From NCBI GenBank assembly GCA_030765065.1, contig CM060982.1, positions 13,203,630 to 13,267,629 of the forward strand: 64,000 nucleotides of DNA, given 5' to 3'. The notes beneath the pieces are model-generated. The model had not been told where the DNA came from. It searched no databases and saw nothing but the letters and a program-made list of their open reading frames with translations. Each line of letters begins with the position of its first letter. Positions within the stretch are counted from its first letter, which is position 1. Origin of the DNA: Deroplatys truncata (lineage: Eukaryota > Arthropoda > Insecta > Mantodea > Mantidae). This document shows positions 1 through 11,365 of the stretch, one piece after another. Position numbers and translations under genes: made by a program.

Positions 1-430
1 CCAAGATCTGTTGTAATTATTAGTACATCTACATAAGCCAATTGTTTGCTCTCTTCTTGTTCCATGGTAAATTGGATATTAGGGTGTACTGTTCAGGTGT
101 CGCAGGAATTTATGTAATGTTGTCGACGCAGCGTAGCCAGGCCTTAAGTTTAAGTGGTGTACTTTCCAGTGCTTCTTGTTCAAACTTTTCCATGGAAAAG
201 TTGGCTATAACGGGACTCAGTAGGCTATCCATAGCAACGCCTTTGGCTTGTTCATAAAAGTTCTCATTCCAAAGAAAGTAGTTGGCGGACAAGCAGTGGT
301 GAAAGAGTTTTGTAATGTCCTTCAGAAAACCCTCTTGAATGAGGTTAACAGCTTCTTCTAGTGGTGAACAGCTAACAAGGTTTGACATCGTGTCACTGCA
401 AGCAACATACTGATAGCACCACAAGACCAT
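1..430 (-). pseudogene. Penelope-like element reverse transcriptase fragment
   Basis: The minus strand encodes 106 codons open from 430 to 110, then continues in another frame to the window edge. Visible RT landmarks are NFYEQAKGVAMDSLLSPVIANF, which matches the fingers/palm segment 'GVAMGSPLSPVVANF' of Penelope-like RTs, then WLRCVDN, a decayed version of the catalytic YVDD box (the two aspartates became D-N and the Y became C). Downstream in a shifted frame comes the FLRHLNS / FTMEQEE / LAYVDVLI-like stretch that follows the palm in PLEs. The catalytic loss and frameshift mean it is dead. It continues past base 1. Family call is firm; subclade is not resolved. Confidence 0.8.
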
Positions 431-1571
431 AACTTACATATGAGTCATTCCACATCTAACCGAACACACACAAAACATCACTTTCTCTGAATTTTCTGAA
501 TCTTAGTTTACGTGTTCCACACATAAAATAAATTGACATATATTTTATATAAAATCAAATTATTTTAGGATTTACAGCATACTTACCATTTTTGTATATG
601 CGCACAACGTTATATAAAAGTAATTTATTCTCGAAATATAGAATGCTCAGGGATAAGAACAATACGTCATTTTGTAGATAAAAACATTGTGGTTTTCCTT
701 ATATAAAAATGCTTTAGGGGTAGAAAAATAATCATTTTTTTTAAGTATGAATATTTTAAGCCGCAATATCATATTTAACCCCTTAATATTAAAATCTGGA
801 AAAAATACAGGGGAAATCTATAATATATTTTGTTTTAAATCTGTTAATATCAGCATGGGATCGTTCTTAGAAGTATGCTTTTAAACAGTTTATTTTTGTT
901 AGCACATAGATTACTCACTGAGAGTTTTACACTGCAGCAGCACGCCACACCAGCCGATGTGTACGAACATGATTGGCTATCACTTCCGGTGTAACTTAGC
1001 AACTGGAATTTGATATTCTATAAAGCCTCTCTCCGCTGTTTCATTTTAAATGTTACTTTGTGTTCAGCTTTTTTCGTTAAGCTTTGTAATTTCTGAAAGT
1101 GCATAATGAGCGAACTGAAGAAACGTAGCTATGACTATTGCTTCAATCCATTTAATGCTTCCAAGTACAACACAAGGCAGAAATCATTAAGCGTAGTTAC
1201 CTTTAATATACTTACAAACTTAAAAATGTAGAGCTTAACTTTGTCACCAGACTTAAAACTATGCGATGTGTGTCCAAAAAAAAAGCAAAGTACCACCCAT
1301 TGAAACAGCGATTTTGTGCTACAAAAAAGTACCAATGCCGTGAATAATCCAGAAATGGTTTTGAACATAGTGACCATTTTAAGGCAAGAAAGATACATTA
1401 TGTGAAAGGGATAAATTCATTTAGCTCTATGGTGCAATAATAACCAGATCGTATTCACTTCAACCTGAAGGGGATAAAGTGTACATTTAAATTGCAGTTA
1501 AGTTGCTTACCATAGGATAAGCTTGAAAGTTTGAATGCTTCTCAAATGTTTGACAAATTTAAGTTACATGT
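431..1571. other. Non-coding AT-rich stretch
   Basis: No coherent coding frame, RNA gene or terminal repeat found. The ORF on the minus strand at 1135-1398 has no recognisable composition or motif and is treated as chance. Confidence 0.5.
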
Positions 1572-2500
1572 TGATACGGTAATTTGTATCACAAATTACT
1601 TAAATGTAATTAATGATTGTAATATGAATATGTATTTTTATGTGACATTGATTTCCGATGTTTATTAATTGTAATTATTATTGGTAAATAATAATATACG
1701 GCTTTACTGAAACTGTCGATAATAACGCAATAATGCAGCGAAGGGGGGTGAGCTGTTTATCGTTATTGGGAACAAGGAAGTTACGTAATGTTTCGCGCCT
1801 TTTCGGTAGAAGCTTCTAGAACATTTCCTAAAGCAATATGTATTAGTGATTTTCATTGGATATTAAAATAGACGCTAATGTTGGCGCGTTTTATTAGCCA
1901 ATAGCAGTTCATTTATAATCTTTAGGTGTATCTTGATGCAGGCCTATAAATAGGGTAGGTTCGAGGTAGCTTGTCCCCAGTTCAACAGAATTCTCAATAC
2001 TCTACACGTCGGTCTCTCAGTTCATTCATTTCGTCCAGTTACACGCAGCATAATTACGAGAATTATTATAAAGTTAATTCTACACAAAGTTGAAATACAT
2101 AGTTAAAAGTGATAAGTAAGAAGTTATTACAAACAGTTTCAGTTTGGCGAGTATCCAGATTAATATGTAAAAGTGTTTGTGAACGTGTTCGGCAATAAAA
2201 ATTATAAAACCAATTTCTTCGTCAGTATAATTTCTGGATAAAAGATTCCTTTCCGATTCACACCCTTACATAGAGATACATGTCCTACCAAGATAAGATG
2301 ATAGCTAGCCGGAGGACAATATACAAAACTTTAAATTCTTTCGGAAACTAATTGATACAAATTGCTACGCCAGAGGGAGCTACGAACCAAACGAATGACG
2401 TCACAAGATGGCAACACATGAAGTCACACAACCTTAATACCGCATCAAATTGGCTTCCAAACGTGGTGATATAATAATGTTAAACACATTGTAACATTAA
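1572..2500 (+). mobile_element. 5' LTR and leader of a decayed gypsy-type retrotransposon
   Basis: The sequence from 1572 (TGATACGGTAATTTGTATC) is a diverged copy, in opposite orientation, of the two LTRs at 38384-39348 and 46967-47929. Matching blocks include the segment around AACATTTCC, the block TAGACGCTAATGTTGGCGCG, and GAATGACGTCACAAGATGG. A promoter-like TATAAATAG sits at about 1945. The LTR part ends near 2447 (ACCGCATCA) and is followed by AAATTGGCTTCCAAACGTGG, the counterpart of the primer-binding region of the complete element, so this is a 5' LTR with a short leader rather than a solo LTR; the internal coding region is missing. Confidence 0.75.
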
Positions 2501-2947
2501 TACCGTTACAATGTAAACAAACTAGTGCAGCTAAAGTGCTGTGAACAGTTGACAAGGCATCCAGTGACAGACTGCCACTGCGCTGCTACACACCGCTTTC
2601 TGTTACTTTATTTAAAATTAACCATACAGGATCTTATCTTTGTTTTATGTAAATATACACAAAAAACTACAAGGAGTTTCTATAGAAATTTAAACTTGTG
2701 GGTTAATAGGTATATATCGTTTTTAAGTGTTTTAAACATTGATGTAAATAGTTATTTATATCAAGTATTAAGCTTTTCATTGCACTTTACAACATAATTT
2801 TATCACTTATTGCCTGTGAGATATTCTTATTTAAAGATAGAGAGGTGTGCCGCTTTTCATAAGTTGAATTGTGCAATATGTTTTAAAATATTGTTATTTA
2901 AAAAAAAATAAGTATTTAAAACATAATTCACTTTGTTTTAATAATCC

Positions 2948-3340
2948 ATGGACAGAATTTGAAGTGAATCGGAGACATGATGATGAGATTTTGTGAAAAT
3001 TTGTGCGACCTCACGTGGAATTACTCATATATCCTATTCAATTAGAGCATAGATTTTTTGGGGGGTAAAAAATCATGTCCCACCTTTTTAGTCTCAGAAT
3101 CTGGGGTCCCTAATATATGGTTATTTGCAGTATAGAATGTGATAAACGATATTTTGTATTGCCAGGATAGACTGTAAGTTGGCATGAATGGGTTTTTACA
3201 AATGGTAATTGGTTTGTGTATACAGTTTTCGTTTTTGGTGACTTCACAGTGAAGCATATGTGTTATGACAGCTTCATTTGGCAATTAATTGTAGCTGATG
3301 ATGGAGACAATTTACCTCCAAAATATGTTCTGTATGTCTA
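2948..3340 (+). mobile_element. Relic of a Penelope-like element terminus
   Basis: The right end (3294-3331) reads CTGATGA, then TGGAG...CTCC able to pair as a stem, then AAAA, TATG and TT. This is the hammerhead-like layout seen at the better preserved PLE ends in this window (41682-41720, 61564-61600), with GAAA-CATG decayed to AAAA-TATG. The sequence before it should be the endonuclease part but is too decayed for me to translate convincingly. Confidence 0.4.
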
Positions 3341-3789
3341 AACAGATGTGCTGGAATCTTTTTGGAACTTTGTGTTCTTAAAAAATTATACCACTAACAA
3401 TTTTTATTTAATGAAACATAATTCTATATCTGTAATAAATCAAACACGTGGTTTACAGCTCAATTTAAGTTACAAATATTTAATTTTTATAACCTTAAAT
3501 TTAAGGAATAATTTAGAGGTAGCTTGCATGTTAAGGTATAATGTCTCAGGGCTAGAAGAACAGATGATTTGACAGAATACTATCATATTATGAATAATTA
3601 ATCAGGAGACCACATAAAATCTTTAACAAGGACTAAAGCTCATAATATTCATAGTGGTATAACATCAGGAGACACTGTTGATTTCGCTTGGAAAAGTAGC
3701 CATAATTGCAGTTAAAATGATTTCCTTGCCAAAAATACAATTAAGTGGGTAATGTTAGTTGCTGCAAACAAATTACATTATTGTTTCAG

Positions 3790-3893
3790 ATTCAGCCCTG
3801 AAAGTGATCATCTTGTGTTTACTTCCTCTCTGGATGGCACTATCAAACTTTGGGATTTAAGAGATGATAATAAATGTGTTAAGGAGTTCACAG
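3790..3893 (+). CDS. WDR89: WDR89 internal exon (WD40 blade)
   Basis: The exon encodes FSPESDHLVFTSSLDGTI followed by KLWDLRDDNKCVKEFT, a textbook end of a WD40 blade (S-x-D-G-T-I-K-L-W-D). It is preceded by TTGTTTCAG (acceptor, AG at 3788-3789) and followed by GTAGTA (donor, from 3894). It starts with the last base of a split codon and ends with one base (G) of the next; the following exon at 49379 supplies AT, making Asp, so the phases agree. The identification as WDR89 rests mainly on the two later exons. WDR89 is a cytoplasmic/nuclear beta-propeller protein whose molecular role is poorly known. The N-terminal part of the protein must be upstream; I found no convincing exon for it in 1-3789. 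Confidence 0.85.
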
Positions 3894-4689
3894 GTAGTAT
3901 AACTTTCTCTCTTCTCATTTACATTCTTAAAATCAAAGGGGATAAAATTACATAATTAAGTACTAATATTGATTTGTGAATATTGCCAAAGCTGAGGGGG
4001 AGAGAGAGAAATACTGCAGTCGTCACATATATTTATGTAGTTTGAGCAAACGCCCAATTAACTGGTTGCTCATCAGATAGACAAAATTTCATCTCTAGCA
4101 AAATCATTAGAACTGTAATAAAATAGTGTTACCAAAGTATTTACATGTTACAAATATATATTATTATTATTATTTAACAGTGGCTAACTATCTGAATTTT
4201 AACTAAATTTAAATTTTAAACTACTTATGTGGTCCCAGAGACTGTCTTCCATTGCCTTTTATTGAGTAATATGGCTGTTTTACAAAAATCCATTTTACTG
4301 TAATTTAGATAGTAAAGAACCTAGTAACAGTAATGTGTTAATAAATTGAAATTGAAGAGTTGGTTGGTTGATTGTTTGAGACACCAACATTATTAATACC
4401 TTTGACCTCACTTATGAAGGCCACAAGTATCACAACATATGCAATGAGCTAACACCCTTTTTCCACTTTACTTTAGGGACAGAGCTCACTACACATTTGT
4501 CTTGATGACAGGTTTTCCCTTTCTTAGACAGAACATGAAACCTGAGAAAAACCAAAACACCAAGATGTACTAGGTAGTTATAATTAAACTGACAATATTC
4601 AACATTGCACACCGTGAACTGTATCAGACCAATTTATTAGTAGAATACTTTAGTGAAAATAATCTTAAGATTAATATAGCCAACTAATA

Positions 4690-5040
4690 CTATTTGAACA
4701 CAGAAATAGTGACAAAATTATCAATGCGAGTGTTAACAATGAAAATACAGAACAAGTAAAAGTTATAAACTTATTGGGTTTGCACTTGGATAGTAATTTA
4801 AAATTTCAAAACCAAGTGGATAAAATATGTAACAAAATTAGTTCTGCAAATTGTGTTATATGGAAATTATCTAAATATTTGATTATAGATATTTTAAAAT
4901 GTGTGTACTGTGGTTTAATACACAGTTATATTACTTTATGGTGTTGAAATATGGATAAGTGCTGGTAACACTAATCTGAACAGAATACTCATACTTCAAA
5001 ACATGTGTATAAGAGTTATATATAAGTTGGATAGGAAATG
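4690..5040 (+). pseudogene. LINE reverse transcriptase C-terminal fragment
   Basis: The + strand reads approximately VINLLGLHLDSNLKFQNQVD, then KICNKISSANCVIWKLS, then LKCVYCGLIHSYITLW. This is the thumb region after the RT palm of Jockey/CR1-type LINEs (a 'LGV-x-ID-L-W-x-x-HI' block followed by 'a-FHS-i-YGI-LWG'). Stops interrupt it after about 90 residues. Clade cannot be fixed from so little. Confidence 0.6.
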
Positions 5041-5103
5041 AACAAGGAGTAAGAAAACTCAAGTGAAGAGTGTAAATGAGTTTTCCTACTCCTCGTTCAT
5101 TTT
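5036..5103. repeat. Short inverted repeat (hairpin)
   Basis: The arms 5036-5061 (AAATGAACAAGGAGTAAG...) and 5077-5103 are reverse complements over about 26 bp with two or so mismatches, separated by 15 bp. It directly follows the LINE fragment and could be a tiny inverted-repeat element or a rearranged end. Confidence 0.7.
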
Positions 5104-5919
5104 CATTATTTATTCATGCTTATGTTTTGAACTGAATTAAAGCAATTTTTGTTATATTTAATTTTAGCCCATTATTATCAAACAGTCTTTACATGCCACT
5201 AAGGTTTCAATTGTGTTATTTATCAATTCCTTTTAGTCTACACCAATTCTTTCACTGCCAAGCTAAAATGCTATGCTACTGCTTAAATTGCCAGAACTAA
5301 GTAAGGTATTACATAAAGGTGTATGCTCTCGGTTCTTAAACTCTTGAGTTGAGATTTTTTGCATGGGCTCTTGATACATTATTTCACATTTTCACATAGT
5401 ATTAAGGAGCCCTCATGTCTTAAAAAAATTAAATTGTTAATTTTGAGTTTTTACTTTCGTCATCATCACTAATTAAAATGTCACTATAACTATCCTTTCC
5501 AGCAGTACTGCCTCAAGTTCCTATTCTGTAAATGATTCCTGTTCTAGTATGCCATTTTGCTTACTGCATATGTAAGCAAAACCCACAAGAAATCACTATG
5601 AACACCCAAAAAACAAGCCTGGCATGAAACAAAACAACACCACATGCTATTCTGCTTTGACGTGCTACAAAGGCCAATGCATGACAACCTTACAAAGAAA
5701 AATTAAATATACAGGAAAAATGCTACCAACATGCAGTTTAAATATTGTAGATTACCTAGAGGTATGCACTTACGCATCTGTTGCATGAATTATAAATTAT
5801 CTGAATGTAAAAAAACCACCTCTGCTGATTGGATCAGATTGGCAATTTACACATGCAAATTCCATTGACTCGCATTGTATCTTGGCATCCAAGGATTAAG
5901 AAAGAAGTATCATCCACAC
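5104..5919. other. Intronic sequence without identified feature
   Basis: AT-rich; no frame, terminal repeat or tRNA-like box that I can support. Confidence 0.45.
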
Positions 5920-6190
5920 ACATAGCTGTTTTACCTTTAATGTTATTTGGAAGATCATATCTATACAATGTCTAGAGGAGTACTTCTTTGAGGAACCCCT
6001 AATTTTAGATTTCTTCAGTATGATTGATATTTGGGGGGGGGGGTGGAAGGGGCATCATTAAGGATTGCTCTTTGCTTACGATTGCTTAGATAAAAATTAA
6101 ACCAAGATAACAGTTTATTTTTTTATACCATAATAATTTAATTTTATTAGTGTATCTCCTAGTTTTACATAGCTGAATCCCTTTGAATTA
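5920..6190 (-). pseudogene. LINE reverse transcriptase fragment (palm approach)
   Basis: Read on the minus strand the region contains a decayed FLKEVLL-TLYRYDLPNNIKG, the counterpart of 'GVPQGS-LGPLLF-IYINDLPNNI' that precedes the catalytic FADD box in Jockey/CR1-type RTs, and before it SKGFSYVKLGDTLIKLNYYGI, matching the segment that precedes this box. A run of nine G lies inside (6032-6040). It is opposite in orientation to the fragment at 4690-5040, so the two are separate pieces. Confidence 0.5.
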
Positions 6191-6889
6191 TTACTAGGGA
6201 CCATTAATAATGGTAAATAAAATCGCAGGACCGTGGTACAAAAGTGTGGATCACAGCAGTTTTAAAAATGACATTTTGGTCCTGATGGTAAATAAAAATA
6301 GCAAGCTTTTTATTTGAAAACTATGTTTAAGATTAGAAAAAACTATATACAGAAAACAAGTTACACATATGGAATGAACAGAAAGCTAACAAATTGCATT
6401 TAGCATTTACACAAAGAAAAGTGGGAAAGAAAAAAATTGTAGATACATGAGACAAAAATTGGAATTGCACATATTAAAAATAGGTTCAAATTGGAAAAAC
6501 ATATTTATACTGACATTTGTTGAACTACTACAAAACCTTATTTATACTTTGAAGCAAAGTTTACACTCGGTTCCATTTAGCAGAACATTGGTTCTTAAGT
6601 GTAAGTATGTTCCCATAAGAAGAAATTGCATACTCACTGTCCATATTCAAGCAAGGTACCCACAGTATCTTAATGGTGTGGTCTTTGATACTGACATCAA
6701 GCAAGTCCCCTATCCCTTTTAGCAGTTTCCTTTACAATCATCTGCAAACATAGATATCCTGAAAAAAACAGCAGTTGTTTGTGGTCCCACTTAACAGCGA
6801 AGCTATTCTGCTTTCAAGTTTATGGCAGAAAGATATGAAGAGCTCTCTAGACAGGGATGCTCATTTTCTTGGGACTTGCATGGGACTTA
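6191..6889. other. Intronic sequence without identified feature
   Basis: The 91-codon + strand frame at 6447-6722 has no recognisable domain and no splice borders that I would trust. It may belong to the hAT-like relic to its right, as 3' flank. Confidence 0.35.
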
Positions 6890-7460
6890 TTGCAACTATC
6901 ATCACAGTTTGGTAAAGAATCTGACTGCAGCTCCACCTTCATCCATGGTAAAATCGACCAAATCTTGGATATGTTCGCCAAGATAAAGGGCTGACTTAAA
7001 CAAAAACTTCCACCTGGTTAGAACTGAGATTGTAAAGGCTGTAGTTCCCTCATAGCACTTTCTCAGGAATGCAACAAACCTGTGTTTCCTCTTCTGAGTG
7101 TTGAGGAACAACATTCGAAACTGTACTATTTAGGTGGCAGTTTGAAAGACCACAAGCCGACTTGTGTGCCCAGCATTGAATGTGAATCATGACAGGGCAC
7201 AGAAACTGCACATTTATACACACACAGTCATGTATCTGAGTCCGTTACGAGGGTCACAATATGCACCCTCAGTAGTATTGCGGCCCTTCACGTCTGTTGT
7301 GTCATCATAAAGTACAACACACTGCTTTTCATGACTTCTTTCCTTTTTTGTGCAACATGAGGTGCATATACAGTTCTGCAAGTATCTGTAGAGGGAGTAT
7401 CTCCAGCTCCTAAAACAATGAATTAAATTTGCTTTTTTATGTGTATTAAACACCAGATTT
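6890..7460 (-). pseudogene. hAT-like transposase, catalytic-region remnants
   Basis: Two minus-strand pieces fit the core of hAT-related proteins of the CGG-binding/BED type. At 7214-7453 VVLYDDTTDVKGRNT resembles the 'iv-DETTD-xGR-xvN' box around the first catalytic aspartate. At 6902-7114 SVLTRWKFLFKSALYLGEHI resembles the 'v-TRW-sWl-aalYl-eH' segment near the end of the fold. Frame changes and stops separate them, and the C-terminal dimerisation part is not seen. Together with the N-terminal piece at 8111-8400 the order and orientation match one element read leftwards. Confidence 0.5.
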
Positions 7461-8110
7461 GCAACATGTTATTGGAGGGAGAGGAAGCTACAACTTCCTC
7501 TCCCTGCAAAAAATGCACCCTACTTGACCACTTTGAATACGACCCCATTTTCAGCAAATTCTAATACACTTTGCAAACAAATTTAATACGAAACATGTTG
7601 TTTAACATGTCATTAACACATTAATTAACATGTTTATACCTGCCATTATAAAAGTATCTATTTATCAAAATATAATACAAATACAATTGTAAAGTAGCTA
7701 ACAACATTATAACCTCATTCATTTTCAAATTATGCACCCTTATCATTTGATTAAACAGACAGACTCGAAGTTACCACTAAGAAACAAATACTAGTTCATG
7801 CTATTAGCATATTGAAACACTACCATTTTCATGCATCTCAAAACAATCTGAACCCACTTTGAAATTTAGACTCAAAATTTTTGAATCCCCGTTTTCATGA
7901 AGATTTCAAAATGGTAACCGTACTCAAAATGTTTTGAAAACTTCATGTCACATATCCATGCAATCTGCAGACTAGCTGTACATACTAAACCCGCCAAAAT
8001 AAATTATGTGAAAAATTTAGAAATACTGGATCATATTAATAGCTTTGCATTGCTGAGCAACAGCAGAAAGAGGCACACATACACAGGAAACAATACCCAA
8101 ATATCAACAT

Positions 8111-8400
8111 CTACTTAATATAATTAAAAGGCGTGTACATACCTGAAATGTATTTGTTCATCCATGCTTTTAAGTTTGGATCATCTAACTTTCCCAACGG
8201 TAAAGTGAGGATGCTTACTGTATCACATATTAGTTCATCTTTATCCTCTTTAATTTTTTTTAGCATTGTTTCTGATATAAATAGCTGTTGTTCATTGACA
8301 AGTACAGCTGCCTTGGCTTTATCTTTGTTCTCTTTGTGCTTAGAGCTGCCTTGCACATATTTCACACACGTATCTCTTTCCACCAGTCTGTACGTATATT
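8111..8400 (-). pseudogene. BED-type N-terminus of a hAT-like transposase or derived gene
   Basis: Ninety uninterrupted minus-strand codons include SSKHKENKDKAKAAVLVNEQ (the His/Lys end of a BED-type finger) and then LTLPLGKLDDPNLKAWMNKY, matching the 'a-iPL-KLdNP-lr-fL-kY' block that follows the finger in CGG-binding-protein-like hAT proteins. The frame ends at CATTTCAG followed by GTATGTAC (8142-8150 on the minus strand), a near-ideal splice donor, and the upstream edge has TACGTACAG (about 8388-8396) as a possible acceptor. This is better preserved than the rest of the element at 6890-7460. It could be the first coding exon of a host gene captured from a hAT transposon, or simply the least decayed part of a dead one. 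I lean to the latter. Confidence 0.5.
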
Positions 8401-8864
8401 ACAAAATTTACACATTGTTTTATTCTTAGAATCAAAGATATAAAATCCTTCACTTTTAAACTCCTTAAGGCATTTATAAATCCTAACAACTTTCAGCATC
8501 TTATATCTTCACAGTTTACTGCAGCATCAGTAACTGTTTTCAAACACACACATCAAGGAACAATGAATCTAGGTGCGTGCATTATCCTTACGGATCGCAC
8601 ACTATCCGTGAGTAACACTTCCATATTTGGTAATTCGTATCCTGTAGTCACTGTAAGGGACTACATACAGTACTACTCAAATCATATTAAAATCTTTAAC
8701 TTTGCATTATTTCATTACAAAAATCACATAATACTCTGAAAACTAAATATTTCACACAGAAAATTCATTTGCAAAATTTTGGTACATTTCACAAATGAGA
8801 AAAGTATTTATTACATGTCAGAGAACCTAGAAAAATAAAACAGCAACTTTCCTGCCAAAAATAA
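8401..8864. other. Intronic sequence without identified feature
   Basis: No frame or repeat recognised. Confidence 0.4.
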
Positions 8865-9083
8865 AAATCTGATGTGTTACACACACAGAACTTTCTCTAC
8901 TTTGTACAAACTATTTTTATAAACGCTTATTCTCCATATGCTTCATGTTAATCGAGATGTTAATCTTATTGCTAATTTTCTTGTAGATGCAAGGGGAATT
9001 GGTAGGCTTTAAGCGATAGTCAAATATTTTAAGCTGGTTGCTATGTGGAGTATTCAATTCTCCTTGCATTACCAGGACAAAAC
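8865..9083 (-). repeat. Repeat A, partial copy (one end only)
   Basis: Starts with AATCTGATGTGTTAC and matches the first ~220 bp of the next copy (TTTCTCTACT, ACAAACTATTTTT, TTATTCTCCAT, GCAAGGGGAAT, AGCGATAGTCAAATATTTT, CTATGTGGAGTATTCAATTC) then breaks at 9083, where a full copy begins again. It is thus a head-to-tail partial duplication. Confidence 0.8.
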
Positions 9084-9985
9084 AAAATCTGATGTGTTAC
9101 ACTCACATGACTTTCTCTACTCTTGTACAAACTATTTTTACAAACGCTTATTCTCCATCTACTTCATGTTAATCGAGATAAACATTTGCAGACTCTATTT
9201 TATTGCTAATTTTCTTGTAGATGTAAGGGGAATATATATTTACAAGGGCAATATAGAAATACAGTAGCCTTTAAGCACATACATATCTCTTAATAGCTGG
9301 TTGCTAGGTGCAGCACCATTCCCTTTCCCACAGATTAATACTCTTTGCATATCCAAGACAAAAAAATGAATAACGAATTCCCATTTGAGAAAATAAGTAT
9401 TGAAAAATTTAAGGGAATAACAAGCAATATCTCGAAAATGGTTCACTCAACACCTAAAATGTATATGACATAAATTGTGTATTTTAACGCGATCTACATT
9501 TTTTGTGTAGTAAAATTTTGTCTATCTCTTATGGTTTACCAGTTATGCAAAAGTCGTTCACAATGAAGAATACTTTTGGAGACATTCCCAGGAAATTCAA
9601 GATATATATTTTATTTGCCATAAAAATATCTTAAACATATGATATTTTAATCAAAATCGTTAGAGCCATTTTTGAGAAAATTAAACTTTTCGAAAAATGT
9701 TCCATGTAAAGGGTAATCTGGGGTGGGGGGATTTTCTTGAAAACCTTCGTGTCGCATCCTTGGAAGATACTGAACCTAAATACCAAGTTTAGTGTTTATC
9801 CGACTGTTCGTTTCTGAGTTATGCTGTTCACAGACACACAGTCACACACATGGACATGTTTCCAAAAATGCTTTTTTTGGATTCAGGCGGTCTCAAAACA
9901 TGTATTTCCGGTGAAATCTCGGTATCGAATTTTTGGGTGGAATACAATACTTCCCCTACTTACTATACGTAGTAGAGAAAGTAAA
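9084..9985 (-). repeat. Repeat A, full copy
   Basis: Runs from AAATCTGATGTGTTACACTC to GTAGTAGAGAAAGTAA. Both ends carry ACTTTCTCTACT in inverted orientation, so I treat it as a small inverted-repeat element. No enzyme domain is visible in any frame. Shared internal landmarks with the other copies: TATGCAAAAGTCGTTCACAA, a variable CA/GT stretch near 9835-9860, and CCGGTGAAATCTCGGTATCG. Family not recognised. Confidence 0.8.
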
Positions 9986-10298
9986 AAAGAATCTTGTAAA
10001 ATCACATTTGCAAAATTCCGGGATCCAGAATTATCACATATTAGTAATGATGTGAGTTGATCTTCATCTAGCATTTAAAATGTTTATTATTCCAGATATT
10101 GTTCAGTGATTTGTTATAAAACTACCTTGAGAGTTATCAATATGTTCTAAGTAGAGTATAAGTTGTGAAGAACTGAAATAGTTTTAAATTTACTGTATCC
10201 GCCTTTTTGAAGGGGTTTTACAAGAGCATATTTCATCATGTCAGGAAAACCACCCGTATCAATGAATAGAAATTGAGTCAGATTGGATACACAAAACA
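9986..10298. other. Intronic sequence without identified feature
   Basis: Nothing recognised. Confidence 0.35.
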
Positions 10299-10530
10299 TC
10301 ATTTAATGCGACATGTTTCAGAAGCATCCTCAATCAGATACTGAGTACTGCTAGGCAGGAACATGAAGATGCTGCTGTTCTCTGGTGATGTTTCAAGGAG
10401 TCTTCTCATGAGATTGTCTCTGATAGGACTCTTGTGAGAAAGCAGTATTTTAGAAGGAATCGTATCATATTTCAACTGTTGGGGAGCCAAACGTTTAGTA
10501 GTTGCAACTGCACGTATGGTACCCACTTTC
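10299..10530 (-). mobile_element. Possible Penelope-like element terminus
   Basis: Minus strand carries TTGAGGATGCTTCTGAAACA followed by TGTCGC (about 10308-10334): a CTGAGGA-like core with the first C lost, then GAAA and CATG, the layout of the PLE ends elsewhere in the window. Upstream on the same strand a 75-codon open frame (10526-10299) has no recognised domain. Weak evidence: the stem between the two conserved boxes is poor. Confidence 0.3.
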
Positions 10531-10724
10531 CGGTAGCCTTCGCCCCAAATGTACTTTCAGGTGGCCTTTGCCCCAAGTTTAAAAAAATATTAACTTTGTA
10601 ATTTGACTGTTTTTTTAAGTATTAAATATTTATGTTTGCCTCGGCTGCGTTAGTATTTGTTAGAGACACGTTCCTCTTAGCAGGGTTTTGGTGCGACAAG
10701 AATGTAGGCTTACACAGATTATAA

Positions 10725-11365
10725 TTTTACTTCACTCCTTTTATTAATACTTGATACGATTTAAATAACACTTCACTGATATAGAGAGCTGTGAGGTTCT
10801 TTTTATTAATTAATTGCACTTTTTAACACGTAAAACTATTTTTCGTCTCGTCATCTCTCATCATCTCTCCGGTTACAATCACTGTCTGCAGGCAACTGAA
10901 TTGAATTCAACTGTCTAAATTTGTAAATTTCTGTATTTCAGGTCTCTGATTGGCTGATCCTACTCCAATAGAATACCTTCATTTAACTAAAGCTTTTTCT
11001 GGTTGTTAATTGGCTATTTTATAAACTGTCTCTAAAATTACATTATTGCTTCCAAGAATCATAAGTAGTGTTGTTAAACCTTCTTACTCATTATTAACTC
11101 AGGGTTAGCTCATTGTTACCTCATTGTTAGCAATTTTTTAACTTATTATTCTCACAGCTCCTACATTATTAAATTATGTAATATATTCACATAACATTAT
11201 TACACATGGATACAATAATATAAGCATATGCAATGACTGTTAACATACATTTTACAAATTATTACATACACATATTGCTTCAAGGCGGGGTGTTATTCAA
11301 ATATATATTTATATAATTTGATTAAAATCTTTAAGTGTTAAAAATACTGCCTCACTTGGCATTGA
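10725..11365 (-). repeat. LTR-like dispersed repeat, copy 1
   Basis: Reverse-complement relative of 24845-25495. Shared blocks: CTCACAGCTC/CTCACAGTTC, TCATTGTTACCTCATTGTTA, GATTGGCTGATCCTACTCCA, AATTGGCTATTT, and AATACTGCCTCACTTGGCAT against AGGCAGTATTTTAATGCC. About 640 bp with no coding frame and several 'ATTGGCTRAT' boxes, so a solo LTR is the most likely explanation. Exact ends not determined. Confidence 0.6.

Noticed and set aside
3752..3955. Whole 67-codon frame as the WDR89 exon
   Set aside because: Only 3790-3893 has WD40 sequence; the ends are intron sequence outside AG and GT borders.
6447..6722. 91-codon + frame
   Set aside because: No recognisable domain, no plausible splice sites; length is within chance for AT-rich DNA of this size.
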